Shown here: positions 17,369 to 26,092 of the stretch, piece by piece
How the letters are laid out: every line of letters starts with the position of its first letter
Position numbering within the stretch: the first letter of the stretch is position 1
Assembly (NCBI GenBank): GCA_016719535.1
Contig: JADJYX010000030.1
Coordinates: forward strand, 43,502-107,501
DNA length: 64,000 bases
Source: Rubrivivax sp.
Lineage (GTDB): Bacteria > Pseudomonadota > Gammaproteobacteria > Burkholderiales > Burkholderiaceae_C
Direction of reading: 5' to 3'
Notes under the pieces: generated by a model
Told to the model about the DNA's origin: nothing
What the model saw: only the letters and a program-made list of their open reading frames with translations
Databases searched by the model: none
Translations under genes and position numbers: made by a program

Positions 17369-18462
17369 CGGGCCCGTCGCGTGCGCACCGCCTGCGCCAG
17401 GCCGCGCAGCAGCGGCTCGGTGTCGTGCCAGCCCAGGCAGGCGTCGGTGATCGACACGCCGGCGGCCAGCGGCCGGCCGGGCAGCAGGTCCTGCCGGCCT
17501 TCGTGCAGGTGGCTCTCGACCATCACGCCGGTGATGCGGCGTTCGCCACCTTCGATCCGGCGCGCGACATCGGCCGCCACCTCGATCTGGCGCCGGTGCT
17601 GCTTGGACGAATTGGCGTGCGAGCAGTCGACCATCACCTGCTCGCGCAGGCCGGCCTTGCGCAGCACGGCGCAGGCGGCGTCGACCGCCGCGGCATCGAA
17701 ATTGGGCGCCTTGCCGCCGCGCAGGATGACGTGGCCGTCGGGGTTGCCGCGTGTTTCGAAGATCGCCGCCGCACCCATCTTGGTCATGCCGATGAAGCTG
17801 TGCGCGGCGCGCGCGGCCAGCACCGCGTCGGCGGCAACCTGCACGCTGCCGTCGGTGCCGTTCTTGAAACCCACCGGGCAGCTCAGGCCGCTGGCCAGCT
17901 GGCGGTGGCTCTGGCTTTCGGTGGTGCGCGCGCCGATGGCGCCCCAGGCGATGAGGTCGCTGATGTACTGCGGCGACAGCAGGTCGAGGAATTCGGTGCC
18001 CGCGGGCAGACCCATCGCGCACACCTCGAGCAGCAGTTCGCGCGCGCGCCGCAGCCCTTCGTTGATGCGGAAGCTGCCATCCAGCCGCGGGTCGTTGATA
18101 TAGCCCTTCCAGCCCACCGTGGTGCGCGGCTTCTCGAAATAGACGCGCATCACCACCAGCAGTTCGCCCGCCAGTTCGTCGGCCAGCGGCTTCAGGCGCC
18201 GCGCGTAGGCGATGGCGGCATCGTGGTCGTGGATCGAACAGGGGCCGACGACGGCGATCAGGCGGTCGCTGCGGCCGTGCAGCACGTCGCCGATGGCCTG
18301 GCGGCTGCCCTCGACCAGGGCTTCGACCGCCGGCGTGACGGGCAGGTCTTCCAGCAGCAGCGCCGGCGACAGCAGCGCGCGCACGGCGGCGATGCGCACG
18401 TCGTCGATGCGGGTGGTGTCCAGCGTGGCCTGGTGCAGGGGTTCGTCGGCGGAGGCTTGCAT
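17365..18462 (-). CDS. aroG: 3-deoxy-7-phosphoheptulonate synthase (DAHP synthase, class I)
   Basis: A 365-residue class I (AroF/G/H) enzyme for the first step of the shikimate pathway, joining phosphoenolpyruvate and erythrose 4-phosphate. Seen: AVVGPCSIHD, EKPRTTVGWKGYINDP, GARTTESQSHRQLASGLSCP, PVGFKNGTDG, ILRGGKAPNF and MVDCSHANSSKQ, which carry the PEP and metal ligands. ATG at 18462 (MQASADEPLHQ) is chosen because upstream in-frame sequence runs into the toxin gene in another frame. Which of the AroF, AroG or AroH feedback classes it belongs to cannot be told reliably. Confidence 0.93.
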   Translation of the reverse strand: MQASADEPLHQATLDTTRIDDVRIAAVRALLSPALLLEDLPVTPAVEALVEGSRQAIGDVLHGRSDRLIAVVGPCSIHDHDAAIAYARRLKPLADELAGELLVVMRVYFEKPRTTVGWKGYINDPRLDGSFRINEGLRRARELLLEVCAMGLPAGTEFLDLLSPQYISDLIAWGAIGARTTESQSHRQLASGLSCPVGFKNGTDGSVQVAADAVLAARAAHSFIGMTKMGAAAIFETRGNPDGHVILRGGKAPNFDAAAVDAACAVLRKAGLREQVMVDCSHANSSKQHRRQIEVAADVARRIEGGERRITGVMVESHLHEGRQDLLPGRPLAAGVSITDACLGWHDTEPLLRGLAQAVRTRRAR

Positions 18463-18478
18463 GCGTTGGCGTGTGGGT

Positions 18479-18796
18479 TCAGATGCCGCTGATGACGGCG
18501 TCGAGGGCGTCGACGAGCAGGTGCGACTGCTCGCGCAGCAGGCCGGCCGAATGCCGCAACAGCCGTGCCGGCAGCGCGCCACAGAGGTGGGCCGCCGGGT
18601 ACAAGGGCTCACCGGCCACCGTCACCGCCACCGACAGTCGTCGCGGAGCCAATTCGGGCGCCCGCGGCAGCCGCGCCAGCGGCATCACCAGCCGCGTGCT
18701 GTGGTGCTGCAGCTGCTCGCTCTGCATCACCACCACGTAGGGGAAAGCGGGCCGTTGCGCGACGTTGGGGTTGGCAAAGGCTTCGAACTGGCGCAT
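18479..18796 (-). CDS. ccdB: CcdB-family toxin
   Basis: A 105-residue CcdB homologue. MRQFEAFANPNV, then YVVVMQSEQLQ and TRLVMPLARL follow the CcdB fold order, and the protein ends SGI. In F-plasmid CcdB the last residues are WGI and the Trp is needed for gyrase poisoning; here it is Ser, so potency may differ. The ATG is 5 bp after the antitoxin stop, the normal toxin-after-antitoxin order. CcdB targets DNA gyrase subunit A (family knowledge). Confidence 0.82.
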   Translation of the reverse strand: MRQFEAFANPNVAQRPAFPYVVVMQSEQLQHHSTRLVMPLARLPRAPELAPRRLSVAVTVAGEPLYPAAHLCGALPARLLRHSAGLLREQSHLLVDALDAVISGI

Positions 18797-18801
18797 TCAC
18801 A

Positions 18802-19089
18802 TCACCAGATGCGATATTCCTCGCCGAAGACGCCATAGCGCTCGACCAGTTCGTTCTGCATGTCCACCCAGTCCTTGTATTTTTCATAGAAGGCCTGGGC
18901 CTCGGGGCCGTACGACGGCGCCGGTTCCTGTGCCGCCGGGCGCTGCGCGGCCATCAGGCTGTCGTAGTGCTCGGCCGACATCAGCACGCTGTGGCGGCGA
19001 CCGGCCTTCTCGATGACGACAGGCGCACGCTGCGCCAGATCGAGCAACTGCCCGAAGCGGTTCTTGGCCTCCGTGGCAGTGACGCCCAT
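18802..19089 (-). CDS. Antitoxin with Phd/YefM-like N-terminus and CcdA-like C-terminus
   Basis: A 95-residue antitoxin. Residues 1-45 (MGVTATEAKNRFGQLLDLAQ, then VVIEKAGRRHSVLMSAEHYD) look like the Phd/YefM DNA-binding domain. The tail ELVERYGVFGEEYRIW resembles the gyrase-toxin-binding tail of CcdA, which ends GSFADENRDW. The gene precedes ccdB with a 5-bp gap, so it is a chimeric pair. Phd/YefM antitoxins usually autorepress their operon by binding the promoter region, which here lies within 19090-19200. Confidence 0.82.
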   Translation of the reverse strand: MGVTATEAKNRFGQLLDLAQRAPVVIEKAGRRHSVLMSAEHYDSLMAAQRPAAQEPAPSYGPEAQAFYEKYKDWVDMQNELVERYGVFGEEYRIW

Positions 19090-19225
19090 GCTGCGCTCCC
19101 GGTCAAAAACAAGGAATTGGCCATTTTAGCCAGCAGGCTCCCCTTGGCTGGCGATGAGGAGCGGCGCCGCTGGGCGACCAGCCGACGCGCCCAACCCGAT
19201 CCGGGTCCCCCGGTCGGGTTGGGTA

Positions 19226-19255
19226 GCCCCCACGGGGGGCGGCCGCCAGGCGGCC
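19226..19255. repeat. Double GC-rich hairpin directly 3' of aspS
   Basis: GCCCCC/GGGGGC around a short loop (19226-19239) is followed by GGCCGCCAGGCGGCC (19241-19255), a second perfect stem. It sits 6 bp beyond the aspS stop and probably acts as its terminator. The 15-mer recurs exactly at 35626-35640, and similar structures end two other genes. Confidence 0.65.
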
Positions 19256-19261
19256 GGGGGT

Positions 19262-21050
19262 TCACACGCCCGCGGGGTTGCGCAGGCGGATGTGCAGCTC
19301 GCGCAGCTGCGCCTCGTCGACCTGGCTCGGCGCGCCGGTCAGCAGGCACTGCGCGCGCTGCGTCTTCGGGAAGGCGATGACGTCGCGGATGCTCTCGGCC
19401 CGGGTCATCAGCGTCACCAGGCGGTCGAGGCCGAAGGCCAGGCCGCCGTGCGGCGGCGCGCCATACTGCAGCGCGTCGAGCAGGAAGCCGAACTTGACCC
19501 TGGGCGTCCTCGGCCGAGATGTTGAGCGCCTTGAAGACCTTGCTCTGCACCTCGGCGCGGTGGATGCGCACCGAGCCGCCGCCGAGCTCCCAGCCGTTGA
19601 GCACCATGTCGTAGGCCTTGGCGACGCAGGCACCGGGGTCGGTGTCCATCAGGTCCTCGTGGCCGTCCTTGGGCGCGGTGAAGGGGTGGTGCACGGCGTT
19701 CCAGCGCTTGCCGTCCTCGTCGTATTCGAACATCGGAAAATCCACCACCCACAGCGGCGCCCAGACGTCGTCGAACAGACCGTGCGTGCGGCCGAATTCG
19801 CTGTGGCCGACCTTCACGCGCAAGGCACCCAGCGCATCGTTGACGACCTTGGCCTTGTCGGCACCGAAGAAGATGAGGTCGCCGTTGCACGCGCCGGTGC
19901 GCGCGAGGATCTCGGCAATGGCGGCGTCGTGCAGGTTCTTGACGATCGGGCTCTGCAGGCCGTCACGGCCCTTGCCGGCGTCGTTGACCTTGATCCACGC
20001 CAGGCCCTTGGCGCCGTAGATCTTGACAAACTCGGTATAGGCGTCGATCTCGCTGCGCGTCATCTCGCCGCCACCCGGAACCCGCAGCGCCGCCACGCGA
20101 CCACCGTGGGCGGTGGCCGGCGTCGAGAAGACCTTGAACTCGACGTCCTTCATGACCTCGGTCAGCTCGGTAAATTCGAGCTTGACGCGCAGGTCGGGCT
20201 TGTCGGAGCCGTAGCGGTGCATCGCCTCGGCATAGGTCAGCTGCCCGTAGACCGGCAGCTCCACCCCCAGCGCCTTGCGGAAGACGGTGCGGATCATGCC
20301 TTCGGTGATGGCGCGGATCTCCTGCTCGCCCAGGAACGAGGTCTCGATGTCGATCTGCGTGAATTCGGGCTGGCGGTCGGCGCGCAGGTCTTCGTCGCGG
20401 AAGCACTTGGTGATCTGGTAGTAGCGGTCGAAGCCGGCCACCATCAGCAGCTGCTTGAAGAGCTGCGGCGACTGCGGCAGCGCGAAGAAGGTGCCGTCGT
20501 GCACGCGGCTGGGCACGAGGTAGTCGCGTGCACCCTCGGGCGTGCTCTTGGTCAGCATCGGCGTCTCGACGTCGATGAAGCCCAGCTCGTCGAGGTATTT
20601 GCGCACCTCGATGGCCACGCGGTAGCGCAGCATCAGGTTCTTCTGCATCTGCGGGCGGCGCAGGTCCAGCACCCGGTGGGTCAGGCGCACGGTCTCCGAC
20701 AGGTTGTCGTCATCGAGCTGGAACGGCGGCGTGACGCTGGGGTTGAGCACCTCCAGCTCGTGGCACAGCACCTCGACCTTGCCGCTGGTGAGGTGGGCAT
20801 TCTCGGTGCCGGCCGGGCGCGCACGCACCAGGCCGACGATCTTCAGGCAGAACTCGTTGCGCACGCCCTCGGCGGTCTCGAACATCGCGGGGCGGTCGGG
20901 GTCGCAGACGATCTGCACCAGGCCTTCGCGGTCGCGCAGGTCGATGAAGATCACGCCACCATGGTCGCGGCGGCGATGGGCCCAGCCCATCAGGGTCACG
21001 GTCTGGCCCATCAGCGCTTCGCTGACCTGGCCGCAGTAGCTCGTTCTCAT
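19262..21050 (-). pseudogene. aspS: Aspartyl-tRNA synthetase, single-base frameshift (probable sequence error)
   Basis: About 595 residues when read across one frameshift. The N-terminal OB-fold anticodon domain (MRTSYCGQVSEALMGQTVTL), the class II motifs (FRDEDLRADRQPEFTQID) and the GAD insertion are in one frame up to SAEDAQ. Motif 3 (GLAFGLDRLV) and the end, LHIRLRNPAGV, are in the next. At 19498-19500 the minus strand reads CAGGGTCAAG where CAGGTCAAG would keep the frame, so one G is extra. AspRS is essential and the rest is intact, so a sequence or assembly error is likelier than loss. It is last in fmdB-DUF502-aspS; ATG at 21050. Confidence 0.93.
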
Positions 21051-21173
21051 TGCAGACTCTCCACTCGATTCGGTTCGTGGCCCGCGCAAAGGGCGCGGCG
21101 CCGCTGGATGCGTGGCTTTGCGGTGGGCTGTGCCGCCCTCAGGACTGGCCGGTCGCCGCCCGGCGCAGCCCGG

Positions 21174-21830
21174 TCAATTTCGGCGCAGGACCGGCGCCGG
21201 CGCGGGCGCGGCCGCGGGCGCTGGTGGCACCACCACGCCCATCGAGATGACATATTTGAGCGCCTCGTCGACGCTCATCTGCAGCTCGATCACGTCGGCG
21301 CGGGGCATCATCAGGAAGAAGCCCGACGTCGGGTTGGGCGTCGTCGGCACATAGACGCTGAGCATGTCGGCCGGCAGGTGGCCGGCGACTTCGCCACCCG
21401 GCGCACCGGTGACAAAGGCGATCGTCCAGGCGCCCTGGCGCGGGTACTGCACCAGCACCGCTTCGCGAAAGGCATTGCCGCTGCTGCTGAAGAGCGTGTC
21501 GGAGACCTGCTTGACCGAGCTGTAGATCGACTTGACGATGGGGATCTTGTTCAGCGCGCGGTCCCACTGCCGCACCCACCACTGGCCGAAGATGTTGGTG
21601 ACGAAGATGCCGGTGAGCAGCAGGCCCACGCCCAGCACCAGCACGCCCAGGCCCGGCACGTGACGCCATTGTTCGATGGCGGCATGCGCCGAGGCCGGCA
21701 GCACGGCCTGCGTCATCGACAGCAGCGCGAGGAAGACGCCGTCCAGCACCGACAGCAGCCAGCTCAGCACCCAGACGGTGATCGCCAGCGGCAGCCAGAC
21801 CAGCAGGCCGGCGATGAGAAATTTCTTCAC
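21174..21830 (-). CDS. DUF502 family membrane protein
   Basis: A 218-residue inner-membrane protein of the DUF502 family. Two hydrophobic segments lie at about residues 4-35 and 55-80 (PGLGVLVLGVGLLLTGIFVTN). The conserved core has IPIVKSIYSSVKQVSDTLF and PTTPNPTSGFFLMMPRADV. The C-terminus is an Ala-Pro tail. The GTG start at 21830 gives MKKFLIAGLL. It sits between fmdB and aspS, the order known from many betaproteobacteria. Biochemical function unknown. Confidence 0.88.
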   Translation of the reverse strand: MKKFLIAGLLVWLPLAITVWVLSWLLSVLDGVFLALLSMTQAVLPASAHAAIEQWRHVPGLGVLVLGVGLLLTGIFVTNIFGQWWVRQWDRALNKIPIVKSIYSSVKQVSDTLFSSSGNAFREAVLVQYPRQGAWTIAFVTGAPGGEVAGHLPADMLSVYVPTTPNPTSGFFLMMPRADVIELQMSVDEALKYVISMGVVVPPAPAAAPAPAPVLRRN

Positions 21831-21853
21831 GGCAGGTCCGGACGGGCCCCGCG

Positions 21854-22210
21854 TCAATCGGCGCGGCCGGCGGCCGGCGAAGGCGCGGGCGCGGGCGCGG
21901 GCGCGGGCGCAGCCGCTGGCGCAGGGGCCGCCGCCGGCGGGGTCGAACCGGCTGCCGGCACGGCCGCCTCGGCCGGCTTGACGGCATCGGGTTTGGCCTC
22001 GTCCGGCTGGGCCGGCGCGCCGGTATTGCCGCCGCGAAAGTCGGTCACATACCAGCCCGATCCCTTGAGCTGGAAGCCGGCCGCCGTCACCTGCTTGGCG
22101 AAGGTTTCGGCGCCGCACTGCGGGCAGGTGGTCAGGACGGGATCGGACAGCTTCTGCAGCACGTCTTTCGCGTGGCCGCAGGCGCCACAGCGGTAGGCGT
22201 AGATCGGCAT
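21854..22210 (-). CDS. FmdB-family zinc ribbon protein
   Basis: A 118-residue protein. The first 45 residues carry the zinc ribbon: MPIYAYRCGACGH and TTCPQCGAETF, two CxxC knuckles. A short conserved GFQLKGSGWYVTDFRGG follows. The last 35 residues are an Ala-Pro low-complexity tail, encoded by tandem GCGGGC units around 21884-21910, that is likely to vary in length between strains. It heads the fmdB-DUF502-aspS set. FmdB proteins are thought to be regulators, but their targets are unknown. Confidence 0.9.
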   Translation of the reverse strand: MPIYAYRCGACGHAKDVLQKLSDPVLTTCPQCGAETFAKQVTAAGFQLKGSGWYVTDFRGGNTGAPAQPDEAKPDAVKPAEAAVPAAGSTPPAAAPAPAAAPAPAPAPAPSPAAGRAD

Positions 22211-22275
22211 GACCCGGCTTTCGTTGGGAAAAACCGCGAATTATAGGCGGACGACAAGGGCCGGCCGCCCTGCAG

Positions 22276-22310
22276 GGCCCGTCGCCCCTGCCCCCCGGGG
22301 GGGACGGGCC
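22276..22310. repeat. GC-rich stem-loop 3' of the symporter gene
   Basis: GGCCCGTC (22276-22283) pairs with GACGGGCC (22303-22310), with an inner CCCCCC/GGGGGG palindrome at 22291-22302. It lies 15 bp beyond the symporter stop and 66 bp upstream of fmdB. It resembles the structures after aspS and argJ and is a likely terminator. Confidence 0.6.
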
Positions 22311-22324
22311 GGTACGGGCGCCGC

Positions 22325-23830
22325 TCAGTGCCCGGCGCCGGAGGCACCGCCATGCGGCGCCTTGTGGTGGCCACGCTGCGCCTTGGCGTGGTGCAGGGCC
22401 GCTTCGATCGACTGGCCCCGGTTGGCGATCACGGTCGGCGCCAGCGAGCCCAGCAGCATGCCGATGGCCGAGGCAAACAGGCCGAGCAGGTTGGCGGGCA
22501 CCATCGCCTCGGGCGCGACCTGCGACGCGGTCAGCCAGGTGCCGATGCCGAAGACGATCGAGGCCAGCGCACCCTGCGTGTTGGCGCGCTTCCAGTAGGC
22601 ACCGGCCACCAGCGGCACGAAGGCGCCGGCCAGTGTCACGTTGTAGGCGTTCTGCACCATCTCGTACATGGTGCTCTTGCTGTTGACGGCAAACAGCAGT
22701 GCGCCGGCGGTGAAGGTCACGAGGATGATGCGCAGCGTCAGCAGGAACTGCTTGTCGCCCATGCGCGGCGCGAACGGGCGCAGCACGTTCTCGGTGAACA
22801 GCGAGGTCGGCGCCAGCAGTGCGCCGCTGGCGGTCGACAGGATGGCCGACAGCAGCGCGCCGAAGAACATCACCTGCGCCCACAGCGGCATGCTGCCCAG
22901 CACGAGGTCGGGCAGGATGCGCTGGATGACGCGCGCGTCCTCGTCGCCGAACAGCTTGGCGAGGTTGGCGTCGTGCACCAGCGCCGCATAGGCGATGAAG
23001 ATGGGCACGAAGGCGAAGCAGAAATAGATCAGGGCGCCGATGACGGTGCCGCGCACCGCGGTCTTTTCGTCCTTGGCGCTGGTCATGCGCTGGAAGACGT
23101 CCTGCTGCGGCACCGACCCGAAGGCAAACGCAAAAAAGGCGCCGGCCATCGCCCACCAGCCCGTGGCGTCGCCGGGGAAGAAGTCGAACTTGCCGTCGGC
23201 TTGCGCCTGCGCGATGACCTTGCCGGCGCCACCCGCCAGATCGCCCACCAGCCAGGCCACCAGCGACAGTCCGATGATGATGACCACCGTCTGGAAGAGG
23301 TCGGTGAAGGCCACCGACCACATGCCGCCGAAGATCGTATAGACCAGCACCACGCCGGCGCCGACGAGGATGGCGCTGTTGAGATCGAGCGCACCGCCCG
23401 ACAGCACATGGATCACCAGGCCCAGCGCCGTCATCTGCGCCGAGGTCCAGCCCAGATAGGACAGCACGATGGCCACGCTGGTCAGCACCTCCACGCCCTT
23501 GCCGTAGCGCTGCTTGTAGAAATCCCCGATCGTCAGCAGGTTCATGCGGTAGAAAAGCCGCGCAAACAGCAGCGCCGCGATCACCAGGCACAGGCTGGCG
23601 CCGAAGGGGTCGCCCGGGATGCCGCCGAGGCCGTCCTTGGCGAAGGTGGCCGATACCGAGAGCACCGTCTCGGCACCGAACCAGGTGGCAAAGACGGTGG
23701 CCACGTTCATATACAGCGGCAGCGAGCGGCCGGCGACCATGTAGTCGCGGGCGTTGTGCACCCGCCGCGCGGCCAGCAAGCCGATGGAAATGGTGACCAG
23801 CAGGTAGAGCGCGACGAAGGTGATCAGCAC
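22325..23830 (-). CDS. Sodium:solute symporter (SSS family)
   Basis: A 501-residue, roughly 13-helix transporter of the solute:sodium symporter family (PanF/PutP-like). Seen: RDYMVAGRSLPLYMNVATVFATWFGAET near the N-terminus, FGGMWSVAFTDLFQTVVIIIGL, and the sodium-site-like ALLSAILSTASGALLAPTSL. The C-terminus is a His-rich cytoplasmic tail (HHAKAQRGHHKAPHGG). The GTG start at 23830 follows GGAG. The substrate could be pantothenate, proline, an organic acid or something else; sequence alone does not decide. Confidence 0.88.
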   Translation of the reverse strand: MLITFVALYLLVTISIGLLAARRVHNARDYMVAGRSLPLYMNVATVFATWFGAETVLSVSATFAKDGLGGIPGDPFGASLCLVIAALLFARLFYRMNLLTIGDFYKQRYGKGVEVLTSVAIVLSYLGWTSAQMTALGLVIHVLSGGALDLNSAILVGAGVVLVYTIFGGMWSVAFTDLFQTVVIIIGLSLVAWLVGDLAGGAGKVIAQAQADGKFDFFPGDATGWWAMAGAFFAFAFGSVPQQDVFQRMTSAKDEKTAVRGTVIGALIYFCFAFVPIFIAYAALVHDANLAKLFGDEDARVIQRILPDLVLGSMPLWAQVMFFGALLSAILSTASGALLAPTSLFTENVLRPFAPRMGDKQFLLTLRIILVTFTAGALLFAVNSKSTMYEMVQNAYNVTLAGAFVPLVAGAYWKRANTQGALASIVFGIGTWLTASQVAPEAMVPANLLGLFASAIGMLLGSLAPTVIANRGQSIEAALHHAKAQRGHHKAPHGGASGAGH

Positions 23831-23893
23831 AGGAAGACTCCGCGTCGGGGGTTGAAGGCGGGCGGCATTATCCGCAGGATGAGTGCCCGGGGC

Positions 23894-25450
23894 TCAGATG
23901 CGCCAGTGAAGCAGGAACTGCGCCGCCACCACCCCCGCCAGAAAGCCGAGCGCGCCGAAGATGAGCGCCTGCAGCAGCCGGTTGGTGCGTCGCTGCTCGG
24001 CCAGCAGCGCGCGCAGCGGCACGTCGTCGCCCTGCCGGCCGCCCGTCGCCAGCAGCCGCTGGTGCAGCAGCCGCGGCAGTTCAGGCAGCAGTTGCGCATA
24101 GTGCGGCGCCTCCTTCTCCAGCTGCTGCAGCAGGCCGCGCCAGCCGACCTGCTCGTTCATCCAGCGCTCGAGAAAGGGCTTGGCCGTGGTCCAGAGGTCG
24201 AGTTCGGGGTCGAGCTCCCGGCCCAGGCCCTCGATATTGAGCAGCGTCTTCTGCAGCAGCACCAGTTGCGGCTGGATCTCGACGTTGAAGCGGCGCGAGG
24301 TCTGGAACAGGCGCATCAGCACCTGGCCGAGCGAGATGTCCTTCAGCGGGCGGTCGAAATGCGGTTCGCAGACGGCGCGAATGGCGCCTTCCAGCGCATC
24401 GATGCGCGTCGTCGCCGGCACCCAGCCGCTTTCGACGTGCAGTTCGGCCACGCGCTTGTAGTCGCGACGGAAGAAGGCGATGAAGTTCTGCGCCAGATAT
24501 TCCTTGTCGACCGCGGTCAGCGTGCCGATGATGCCGAAGTCGAGCGCGATATAGCGGCCGAAGGTGGCCGCATCCAGGCTGACCTGGATGTTGCCCGGGT
24601 GCATGTCGGCGTGGAAGAAGCCATCGCGGAAGACCTGGGTGAAGAAGATGGTGACGCCGTCGCGCGCCAGCTTCTTGAAGTCGACGCCGGCATCGCGCAG
24701 CCGCTGCACCTGGTTGATGGGCACGCCCTTCATGCGCTCCATCACCAGCACCGTCGGGGTGCACAGGTCCCACACCATCTCGGGGATCAGCACCAGGTTC
24801 AGGCCGGCCATGTTGCGGCGCAGCTGGGCGGCGTTGGCGGCCTCGCGCACGAGGTCGAGCTCGTCGTGCAGATAGGCGTCGAATTCGGCCACCACCTCGC
24901 GCGGGCGCAGCCGCTTGCCGTCGACCGACAGCCGCTCGACCCAGCGCGCCAGCTGGTGCAGCAGCCGCAGGTCGTCGTCGATGACCGCCAGCATGCCCGG
25001 GCGCAGCACCTTGACGGCGACCTCGCATCCATCCTTCAGCACCGCAAAATGCACCTGCGCGATCGAGGCGCTGGCCACCGGTTCGGCCTCGAAGCTGGCA
25101 AAGACAGCCTCCAGCGGGCGGCCATAGGCCTTCTCGACCAGACCCTTGGCGACCACCGCCGGGAACGGCGGCACGCGGTCCTGCAGCCGCGCCAGTTCGT
25201 CCGAGAGGTCGGGCGGCAGCAGGTCGCGCCGCGTCGACAGCACCTGGCCGAATTTGACGAAGATGGGGCCCAGGCGCTCGCAGGCACGGCGCAGGCGCAC
25301 GCCGCGGGGTTCGTCCAGCCGCCGGCCCACCGTGATCAGGCGCACCAGCGCGCGCACCCAGCGCTGGCGGAAGGCCGACAGCGCGAGCTCGTCGAGCCCG
25401 TAGCGCAGGACGATGAAGACGATGAAGGCCAGGCGCAACAGCTGCCGCAT
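23894..25450 (-). CDS. ubiB: Ubiquinone biosynthesis regulatory kinase UbiB
   Basis: A 518-residue atypical kinase/ATPase of the ABC1/ADCK/UbiB family, needed for ubiquinone synthesis at the inner membrane. It has the KxGQ motif (IFVKFGQVLSTRRDLLP), the A-rich loop ASASIAQVHFA, the lysine in VAVKVLRPG, GFFHADMHPGNI and DFGIIG metal residues, and two C-terminal hydrophobic helices (ALIFGALGFLAGVVAAQFLL). ATG at 25450 overlaps the ubiJ stop (TGATG). The other members of the usual cluster, ubiE and Tim44, lie about 10 kb away beyond a sugar-nucleotide operon. Confidence 0.95.
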   Translation of the reverse strand: MRQLLRLAFIVFIVLRYGLDELALSAFRQRWVRALVRLITVGRRLDEPRGVRLRRACERLGPIFVKFGQVLSTRRDLLPPDLSDELARLQDRVPPFPAVVAKGLVEKAYGRPLEAVFASFEAEPVASASIAQVHFAVLKDGCEVAVKVLRPGMLAVIDDDLRLLHQLARWVERLSVDGKRLRPREVVAEFDAYLHDELDLVREAANAAQLRRNMAGLNLVLIPEMVWDLCTPTVLVMERMKGVPINQVQRLRDAGVDFKKLARDGVTIFFTQVFRDGFFHADMHPGNIQVSLDAATFGRYIALDFGIIGTLTAVDKEYLAQNFIAFFRRDYKRVAELHVESGWVPATTRIDALEGAIRAVCEPHFDRPLKDISLGQVLMRLFQTSRRFNVEIQPQLVLLQKTLLNIEGLGRELDPELDLWTTAKPFLERWMNEQVGWRGLLQQLEKEAPHYAQLLPELPRLLHQRLLATGGRQGDDVPLRALLAEQRRTNRLLQALIFGALGFLAGVVAAQFLLHWRI

Positions 25451-25983
25451 CACGCGCCCGGGCGCGAGCGCCAGCGGTCGCGCAGCGCGCCCGCCCCCTG
25501 CATGGCCGCCAGCAGGCCACGCGACAGCGCGCTGCCGGCGCGCACCAGCGCCGCGGCCAGCGGCGGCGGCAGGATGCGGTCGAGGTCGGCCGCCAGGTCC
25601 CAGCGCAGGTTCTGCATCAGCCAGTTGACGTCGCCGGCGAGCGCGGCGTCGCCGGCGACGTCGACCGGCGGCAACTCGCCGGCAAGCAGACGCGCCGCCA
25701 GCCAGGCCGGGTTGTCGGCGGCCAGCCGCAGGCGCAGTTCGCTGGCCGGGGGCGGCTCGGCCCCGCACCATTCGAGCAGGCCCGCCGGCGTGATGTGCCA
25801 GGCCAGCGGCGGCGGTGGCGGCAGCAGCGCCGGCCAACCCATGGCCTCGATCTGCACCACCTTGCCGGCATGCGGCAGCAGGCGCTGCGTGGCCACGGCC
25901 TCGCCGCCGAGCACATGGTTGAGCAGCAGCGTCAGCCTCTCCATCACGGCCGGCGCGAGCATTTGTTGCAGGGTATGCAGCAT
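25450..25983 (-). CDS. ubiJ: Ubiquinone biosynthesis accessory factor UbiJ (SCP2 domain)
   Basis: A 177-residue SCP2-like lipid-binding protein that, with UbiK, organises the ubiquinone hydroxylation complex. Evidence is its position directly before ubiB with a TGATG overlap, the start MLHTLQQMLAPAVMERLTLLLNHVLGGE, and the SCP2-type segment HAGKVVQIEAMGWPALLPPPPPLAWHITPAGLLEW. Its helical C-terminus DLAADLDRILPPPLAAALVRAG is also typical. It starts divergently from galE with a 109-bp gap that must hold both promoters. Confidence 0.88.
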   Translation of the reverse strand: MLHTLQQMLAPAVMERLTLLLNHVLGGEAVATQRLLPHAGKVVQIEAMGWPALLPPPPPLAWHITPAGLLEWCGAEPPPASELRLRLAADNPAWLAARLLAGELPPVDVAGDAALAGDVNWLMQNLRWDLAADLDRILPPPLAAALVRAGSALSRGLLAAMQGAGALRDRWRSRPGA

Positions 25984-26092
25984 CGCACGATTGTAGGCAG
26001 GCGCAGCGGCGCCGAGCCGGAGGCACGGGCCCCGATGCCACGGGCTGGGCCAGAATCGCCGGCTTTGCGTCACGGCACGGAAAGCGCTTCGC

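Noticed and set aside
22328..25996. A 1222-codon plus-strand frame
   Set aside because: It lies antisense to the symporter, ubiB and ubiJ genes, and its composition (His/Gln/Arg rich) is that of an antisense frame.
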